Shown here in pieces: positions 51,424 through 56,413 of a stretch of DNA of 56,413 bases. Each line of letters begins with the position of its first letter. The stretch's first letter is position 1. Both the position numbers and the translations under genes were made by a program. Location: NCBI RefSeq assembly GCF_017303375.1, contig NZ_JAFKOH010000016.1:1-56413 (forward strand), read 5' to 3'. Source of the DNA: Bacillus sp. NTK074B (GTDB taxonomy: Bacteria > Bacillota > Bacilli > Bacillales > Bacillaceae_B). The notes beneath the pieces were generated by a model. It saw nothing but the letters and a program-made list of their open reading frames with translations. It did not search any database and was not told the DNA's origin.

Positions 51424-52407
51424 TCACCCCTGCAGTTTTAGCATAAGCTGTTCTACTAGCAGCTGCGAATTCATATTGGCGTTTAATTTGCGTTTTGCTT
51501 CAAGTATCACCGTCATATTAGTAGAAAGACGATTCGTAGACACTTGAAGTGCGTTTGATTTCCAGTTTTCCTTTTGGTCCGGGTACACGAGCTGTTCTTC
51601 TTTTCCCAGCTGGATATGAAGTAAGTCTTTATATATTAGAAGTAAAAGATCCAATGCTCGATCGACTTGATCTTTTTCTTTGAAGTGCTGTACAAAATCC
51701 TCTTGTATTTTGACCATTGCTTGGAAGGGACTTTTCTGGAGGACTTCATATAATTTTAACACTATTATTCTTGCTTGTGCAAACCACTCATTTTGACATA
51801 TTTCTACAGCTTCCTCATAATGATTCGTCAAGTTGGCTGCGAGGGTCGCAAAATGGGGTGGGATCCCTTCTTCCAATAACTGTTTTGTCAGCTGTTCTTT
51901 CGGCAACGGCTTAAATGAAACCGTCTGGCAACGCGAAAGAATAGTAGGCAGGATCCGATGAATATTTTCCGTGATCAGGATCGCCGTTGTATCTGCCAAC
52001 GGCTCTTCAAGAAACTTAAGTAGGCTATTAGCCGCATTCGCCGTCATCTTATCTCCGTGAACGATGATGTAGATTTTCTTCTTGGACTCTACACCCGTTT
52101 TCGAGAACTCTTCCTGAAGGCTTTTAATCTGATCCTTCTTTATGGATAGACCATCAGGCTCGACGATGTGAAGATCCGGATGATTCCCGTGATTAATTCT
52201 TCTGCAGTTGGTGCATTCTTCACACGGCTTACCATTCACCCGGTTGAGGCAAAGCAATGCTTTCGCGAACAGGAGGCTCATTTCTTTCTTTCGTGTCCCT
52301 TTTTCACCCTCAAATATATAAGCGTGAGCGACACGATCCTTCAATATACTATTCTGCAACATCTGAAGGACGACGGGCTGAAATGGTTGTATCTCTTCAA
52401 ACAACAT
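51424..52407 (-). CDS. holB: DNA polymerase III clamp-loader delta-prime subunit
   Basis: Part of the clamp loader that opens and loads DnaN. The 327 residues have an AAA-type N-terminal fold with a degenerate P-loop (FEGEKGTRKKE), a zinc module (CLNRVNGKPCEECTNCRR), VHGDKMTANAANSLLKFLEEP and the arginine-bearing ILPTILSRCQTVSF. Lack of a canonical GKT fits delta-prime, which does not hydrolyse ATP. The ribosome-binding site is weak (GAGTGATG). Confidence 0.94.
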   Translation of the reverse strand: MLFEEIQPFQPVVLQMLQNSILKDRVAHAYIFEGEKGTRKKEMSLLFAKALLCLNRVNGKPCEECTNCRRINHGNHPDLHIVEPDGLSIKKDQIKSLQEEFSKTGVESKKKIYIIVHGDKMTANAANSLLKFLEEPLADTTAILITENIHRILPTILSRCQTVSFKPLPKEQLTKQLLEEGIPPHFATLAANLTNHYEEAVEICQNEWFAQARIIVLKLYEVLQKSPFQAMVKIQEDFVQHFKEKDQVDRALDLLLLIYKDLLHIQLGKEEQLVYPDQKENWKSNALQVSTNRLSTNMTVILEAKRKLNANMNSQLLVEQLMLKLQG

Positions 52408-52424
52408 GTCTTAACATCACTCTC

Positions 52425-52865
52425 TTACATATAAAGATTAATAAGGAGACCTTTTATTTCCCCTATTTTTCCTAATATATCAATGGATTTCTTTTCTTTA
52501 TCCAATACATCCTCTGTTAAACCCACAAGATGCTGATCGACTGTTTCAACGATATTGAGCTTCCGCCCTTCCCCATACTGATTCCATGTATGGGACTGCT
52601 TCAGATCCATCCCAAAATCGACGGCTTCCCGTACAAACTTCTTCACCAATGTTTTATACTTGGCAAGATCTTTGAATGTCCTCGATTGAGATAAACGACT
52701 TCCGGCATCCTCTATTGTCGTGAGAAGCTTATTGAGCTGGTCCATCTGCAATTTCTGGTCGTGTTTCTGAACCAGCTGTCCGAATTTAACTTGACCCGTG
52801 CCGACTGTTCTCTGGTCTTTTCCTACACTATCTATGGACACACGATGGTCTTGGTTAATTTTCAT
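52425..52865 (-). CDS. yaaR: Conserved protein YaaR (DUF327)
   Basis: A 146-residue conserved Firmicute protein of unknown function, mostly helical, with KFGQLVQKHDQKLQMDQLNKLL and TFKDLAKYKTLVKKFVREAVDFGMDLKQSHTWNQYG as its best-conserved parts. It has no signal peptide or membrane segment. It lies in the tmk-darA-yaaR-holB cluster, which suggests co-transcription with replication and signalling genes. GAGAGGG precedes the ATG. Confidence 0.92.
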   Translation of the reverse strand: MKINQDHRVSIDSVGKDQRTVGTGQVKFGQLVQKHDQKLQMDQLNKLLTTIEDAGSRLSQSRTFKDLAKYKTLVKKFVREAVDFGMDLKQSHTWNQYGEGRKLNIVETVDQHLVGLTEDVLDKEKKSIDILGKIGEIKGLLINLYM

Positions 52866-52880
52866 TAAATGACCCTCTCT

Positions 52881-53225
<345 letters not shown>

Positions 53226-53282
53226 TTATAAAGCCATTTACTTCCTTCTATTATATCATTGAACAGACTTCAATGCTTCATC

Positions 53283-53332
53283 TAAAAAAGAGGAGGACTT
53301 CTTAGGGTTTAAGCAGTCCTCCTCTTTTTTAT
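53283..53332 (-). terminator. Rho-independent terminator of tmk
   Basis: On the minus strand AAAAAAGAGGAGGACT and AGTCCTCCTCTTTTTT pair across a 15-nt loop; the T run is within the 3' arm. It starts at the tmk stop codon. Some read-through to darA is plausible. Confidence 0.9.
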
Positions 53333-53967
53333 TGAATCGTCCTTAAGTACCTCGTCACGATTTCATAGGCATCATTAATTACTTCTTCTTTACTCTTACT
53401 GGCATCGACGACCCTGATTCGATCAGGGTATTGTCTGATAACCTTCTGATATCCTTCCCGAACGCTGGTGTGGAACTCCACCGATTCCAGATCCAGCCGA
53501 TTTACCTCTCTACCACTATGTTTGGAGATCCTTTTCAGTCCTTCTTCTGGATCAATATCAAAATATAATGTTAGATCCGGCATCTTATCCTCAATGGCAA
53601 ATTGATTGATGTCCATAACTTCTTCCATTCCGATACCACGGGCATTCCCCTGATACGCAAGGGAGCTGTCAATGAAACGATCACACATTACAATCTTTCC
53701 TGCAGAAAGGGCAGGGATCACGATCTCCACCAAATGCTGCCGTCTCGCAGCGGCATATAACAGGGCTTCTGTCCGTTTGTCCATTTCTGTGTTCTTTGTG
53801 TTTAAAATGACTTCCCGGATCTGCTCGGCAATTGAAACGCCACCCGGTTCCCTTGTCAGAACAACATCGAAGCCATCCTGTTCCAATTGGTGATGCAGCT
53901 CTGATAAAACCGTTGATTTCCCTGCTCCCTCGGGTCCTTCGACGGTAATGAACAATCCTTTTTTCAT
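53329..53967 (-). CDS. tmk: Thymidylate kinase
   Basis: Phosphorylates dTMP to dTDP. The 212 residues have the P-loop [17 protein letters not shown] (about 8-24), [21 protein letters not shown] with the DR/E-type motif, and the signature [25 protein letters not shown] precedes the ATG. It lies 14 bp after the decarboxylase-family gene. Confidence 0.97.
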   Translation of the reverse strand: MKKGLFITVEGPEGAGKSTVLSELHHQLEQDGFDVVLTREPGGVSIAEQIREVILNTKNTEMDKRTEALLYAAARRQHLVEIVIPALSAGKIVMCDRFIDSSLAYQGNARGIGMEEVMDINQFAIEDKMPDLTLYFDIDPEEGLKRISKHSGREVNRLDLESVEFHTSVREGYQKVIRQYPDRIRVVDASKSKEEVINDAYEIVTRYLRTIQ

Positions 53968-53981
53968 CTATTTCCCTCCGC

Positions 53982-55400
53982 TTATCGATACACAAACACA
54001 CAGTGATCAGTTAAACGATGATGACCTTGTATGTTTGCCTTATTTACTATATATTCTTCTAATCGCAGGATGACCTCGCGAGTGATCCTTTCACCAGGTA
54101 CCAATAGAGGGATCCCCGGGGGATAAGGTGTCACCATTCCAGCAGCGATCTCTCCCTCCGATTCATCCAAGGGTATCAGGACTTCAGCCTTCTCGTCCAT
54201 TTCCTCCAGCGTTAATGCCAATGTGGAGAAATGATTTTTCCTATCCGATGGGATTAATTTTATCCCAGAGCTTACCTCGACAACCGGCTCATTCTTAAGA
54301 GCACTCGATATCCTGCTGACCGCCTCTCCATAAGGAAATGAAAGGCCCCTTTTTATAAGAGGAAGGATCAGCAATACTTGAGATGGATCAGCAAGTTCCG
54401 GAAATATCCCTTCTGATTCTAATAGCCCCTGAAGAACATATCCCGTCCGTCCTTCAAGCCTCATTATAAGCTTTAAAGGATCATGTGACTGTTGAACAGA
54501 GAGCTGAGGGTGAATTCTTTCGACCGTCTGCATTAAGAGACTGACGTCCTGCAGCGTTCGATCCAGATCCTCCCTGGAAAACGTCCCCACATATGATCTC
54601 GCATAATCAAGCGATGCCATAATTGGATACGACGGACTACTTGATTGTAGCATAGATAAATACTCTTTTACCTTCCGCCCATTCACCCGTTTACTTCCAA
54701 TATGTAAATACGATCCCATCGTCATGGCGGGAAGCATCTTATGAGCCGAGTGGATCACAATATCTGCTCCACATTCCAAGGCCGACTCCGGAAAGGGTGA
54801 ACCCAACGTGAAATGGGCGCCATGGGCCTCATCAATGATACACATCACACCGTGTTTATGTAACTCTTCAATGATCTGTTTAATAGTATACGAGAATCCG
54901 TGATATGTCGGATACGTCAGTACACATGCCTTCACATGGGGGAACGCCTTCAGCGCTGCCTTCACAGCATCACCCCGAACACCCAAGGCGGTCCCTGAGT
55001 CACTCCACTCTGTTTCAATGAATACCGGTACAGCCCGGGCAAGTTTGATCCCGTTCAACACCGATTTATGGCAGTTCCGTTGAACAAACACCGTATCCCC
55101 CGGTACACAAGAAGCTAGAATTGCTGCTATGTTTCCTACTGTACTGCCATTCACCAATAAATAACTCTTTATGGAGCCATATACATCAGCAAGCATAGCC
55201 TCAGCTTCTTCTATCGCCTCACGGGGATCATGTAAATCGTCCAAACCGCTTAACTCTGTCAGATCCCCTTGAAAAAACGGATGATCTTCCTTCATCAATA
55301 AACCGTTCTTATGACCCGGCACATGAAAAGAAATAGGGTCGGTGTTCAAATGTCTCCCTATCGCTTCAATAAGCGGGGTTCTCCTATGATCTCGTTTCAT
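53982..55400 (-). CDS. yaaO: Orn/Lys/Arg decarboxylase-family PLP enzyme (YaaO)
   Basis: A fold-type I PLP decarboxylase of 472 residues. The N-terminal FHVPGHKNG is typical of the SpeA/CadA family; the PLP Asp lies in IIDEAHGAHF and the Schiff-base Lys in IHSAHKMLPAMT. A C-terminal domain (about 390-472) follows. The B. subtilis paralogue SpeA is an arginine decarboxylase, but the substrate of YaaO is not established. GAGGAGC precedes the ATG. xpaC and yaaN, found upstream in B. subtilis, are absent. Confidence 0.92.
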   Translation of the reverse strand: MKRDHRRTPLIEAIGRHLNTDPISFHVPGHKNGLLMKEDHPFFQGDLTELSGLDDLHDPREAIEEAEAMLADVYGSIKSYLLVNGSTVGNIAAILASCVPGDTVFVQRNCHKSVLNGIKLARAVPVFIETEWSDSGTALGVRGDAVKAALKAFPHVKACVLTYPTYHGFSYTIKQIIEELHKHGVMCIIDEAHGAHFTLGSPFPESALECGADIVIHSAHKMLPAMTMGSYLHIGSKRVNGRKVKEYLSMLQSSSPSYPIMASLDYARSYVGTFSREDLDRTLQDVSLLMQTVERIHPQLSVQQSHDPLKLIMRLEGRTGYVLQGLLESEGIFPELADPSQVLLILPLIKRGLSFPYGEAVSRISSALKNEPVVEVSSGIKLIPSDRKNHFSTLALTLEEMDEKAEVLIPLDESEGEIAAGMVTPYPPGIPLLVPGERITREVILRLEEYIVNKANIQGHHRLTDHCVFVYR

Positions 55401-55501
55401 TCCATCTAGCTCCTCAATAGAGATATCCTTTCATATCGTATCACACCCCTGCTCTTCCATGCGCCGTCAAATTTTGTGAATCGATAACGGGGTTCCTGAC
55501 A

Positions 55502-55543
55502 ACAAAAAAAATCATAACCATGTCTATCTTCTGGTTATGAGTA
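55502..55543 (-). terminator. Rho-independent terminator of csfB
   Basis: On the minus strand ATAACCA and TGGTTAT with flanking CTC/GAT pair around AGATAG and are followed by eight T. It overlaps the csfB stop. Confidence 0.88.
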
Positions 55544-55735
55544 GATTTGAGGAGTATTCACTTTTTTTAACCTTTGTATGAACATTTTATACAAAGGATC
55601 GTTCGTTTCTGTATGGACCATTTCATTCTCACACTCTGTGCAGATAAACGATGTGTATAGATGGATTCCAACCTTCTTCTCAACGTGACACACGATACAC
55701 TCTTCCAAAGCCGCCTTACGTTCTTGTTCTAACAT
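55535..55735 (-). CDS. csfB: Anti-sigma-G factor Gin (CsfB)
   Basis: A zinc-binding inhibitor of SigG (and SigE) in B. subtilis that prevents early SigG activity. The 66 residues carry CIVC near residue 13 and CTEC near residue 32, the Gin treble-clef pattern, then the conserved HTETNDPLYKMFIQRLKK. The ATG at 55735 was chosen because GGAGG lies upstream; an ATG 18 bp earlier lacks a site. It lies next to rrn, as beside rrnA in B. subtilis. Confidence 0.92.
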   Translation of the reverse strand: MLEQERKAALEECIVCHVEKKVGIHLYTSFICTECENEMVHTETNDPLYKMFIQRLKKVNTPQIYS

Positions 55736-56300
55736 AGGGCCCTCCACCTCCATACAATCAATTCTGCCTCAAAAACACTAATTGTATACATAATTTTAAA
55801 CATTATAACTGACAGAATAATCAAGTGTACTCTAATCTTATGTTTCAGCCACCATCTCTGTGTATGTCTCCCTAAAAAAGATTGAGAAAAGATGTTGGAA
55901 TATTGGTGGTGGGGCTTGGTAGTGTAGTAGGTTGGGAGATGGTGAGGTGTTGGACTGGTTTTGGTCTTTGGGATAGTCTTTGGAATAGGAGATCAGGGGA
56001 CAATTTTACGATTACGCTGGATATTTGTAAAAAAACTAGGTCATGATGAGCAGCTTTAGGGTTAAAATGACGGGAATGGAACTATTTTCGGACTTTTGAA
56101 GGTTTGATTTATGGATAGACTGGACTGGCTGAGTGGGGATTGCGTCGTTTTTGACTTTATTGCGTCATTTCAGAGGGTGATTGCGTCATTATTTTATTAT
56201 ATGCGTCATTTCCAGCCCTAATTGCGTCATCTTTTCGTTTATTGCGCTTTTTACCAATAAATCCCTTTTATTAACTCGCCTTTTATCCATTTACAACAAT
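55736..56300. other. Intergenic region between csfB and 5S rRNA with six phased TTGCGTCAT repeats
   Basis: No gene is visible in this 565-bp stretch. Positions 55900-55980 are G-rich on the plus strand. Six ATTGCGTCAT-like decamers occur at 56139-56250 with a 20/21-bp spacing. I could not identify a clear csfB forespore promoter, although AT-rich DNA lies just upstream of it (55760-55830). Confidence 0.75.
56139..56250. repeat. Six ATTGCGTCAT decamers spaced 20-21 bp apart
   Basis: The GC step of the decamer falls at 56142, 56162, 56183, 56203, 56224 and 56244, so spacing alternates 20, 21, 20, 21, 20. Copies 2, 3 and 5 are perfect; the others differ by one to three bases. The spacers between copies are unrelated in sequence. 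Confidence 0.85.
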
Positions 56301-56339
56301 AAAAAAGAGTAACTCATTGTGAGCTGCTCTTCTCTTTAT
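56301..56339 (-). terminator. Terminator of the rRNA operon
   Basis: On the minus strand AAGAGcAGCTCA and TGAGTTaCTCTT form a hairpin with two internal mismatches, followed by TTTTT. It begins immediately after the 5S gene. Confidence 0.88.
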
Positions 56340-56340
56340 T

Positions 56341-56413
56341 TGCCTGGCGACGTCCTACTCTCACAGGGGGAGATCCCCCAACTACCATCGGCGCTGAAGA
56401 GCTTAACTTCCGT
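56341..56413 (-). rRNA. 5S rRNA, 3' part; 5' part beyond the right edge
   Basis: On the minus strand the 73 bases read from ACGGAAGTTAAGCTCTTCAG through GATGGTAGTTGGGG to GTAGGACGTCGCCAGGCA, the unmistakable 3' two-thirds of a Bacillus 5S rRNA. It belongs to an rRNA operon transcribed into this window from the right, the counterpart of rrnA next to csfB in B. subtilis. Confidence 0.96.

Noticed and set aside
55900..55980. A G-quadruplex in the G-rich stretch upstream of csfB
   Set aside because: The G runs are mostly GG with irregular loops; support is too weak.

Overview
The window is a stretch of low-GC, endospore-forming Firmicute chromosome, clearly Bacillaceae. It holds a sporulation set (spoIIE, spoVT, spoVG, yabG, sspF, fin, csfB, yabP/yabQ), Bacillus-type SigA, SigB, SigH, SigG-like and SigK-like promoters, and Spo0A boxes. 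Its gene order is that of the Bacillus subtilis origin-proximal segment between rrnA and rrnJ/rrnW, read here in reverse. Nearly every gene is on the minus strand; the exceptions are abrB and two tRNAs. The repeats resemble those of environmental Bacillaceae such as Rossellomorea or Cytobacillus. That genus hint is inference from memory and is weak.

Layout from right to left, which is the direction of transcription. The right edge holds the 3' end of a 5S rRNA with its terminator. Next come csfB, an arginine/lysine decarboxylase-family gene (yaaO), tmk, darA, yaaR, holB, ricT, yabA, the tRNA methyltransferase yabB, rsmI, divergent abrB, metS, tatD, yabE, rnmV, rsmA, yabG, veg, sspF, ispE, purR, ridA, spoVG, glmU, prs, ctc, pth, fin, mfd, spoVT, yabM, mazG/yabN, rqcP, yabP, yabQ, divIC and yabR. 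An inserted DinB-family gene and the tRNA-Met/tRNA-Glu pair follow. Then come spoIIE, yabS, yabT, tilS, hpt, ftsH, coaX, hslO, a PrsA-like foldase, cysK, the folate cluster pabB-pabA-pabC-folP-folB-folK with a small HTH gene, and lysS. At the left edge are the promoters and leader of another rRNA operon, whose 16S gene lies just outside.

Functional links. The pab/fol genes form one tightly overlapping folate operon. prs-glmU, purR-ridA-spoVG and hpt link nucleotide and cell-wall precursor supply. tmk-darA-yaaR-holB-ricT-yabA join DNA replication with signalling. The sporulation genes are scattered among housekeeping genes, each under its own promoter. Compared with B. subtilis the locus lacks dusB between the HTH gene and lysS, yazA between yabB and rsmI, and xpaC-yaaN between csfB and yaaO. 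It has gained the DinB gene.

I see no defence island, prophage, CRISPR array or novel multi-gene system. What the core genes do not explain lies between genes: a tandem 126-bp hairpin repeat with compensatory base changes, a MITE-like element with about 30-bp inverted ends, long-hairpin dispersed repeats, a transposase remnant joined to one of those repeats, six helically phased decamers beside the 5S gene, and a parS-like palindrome inside the metS terminator.
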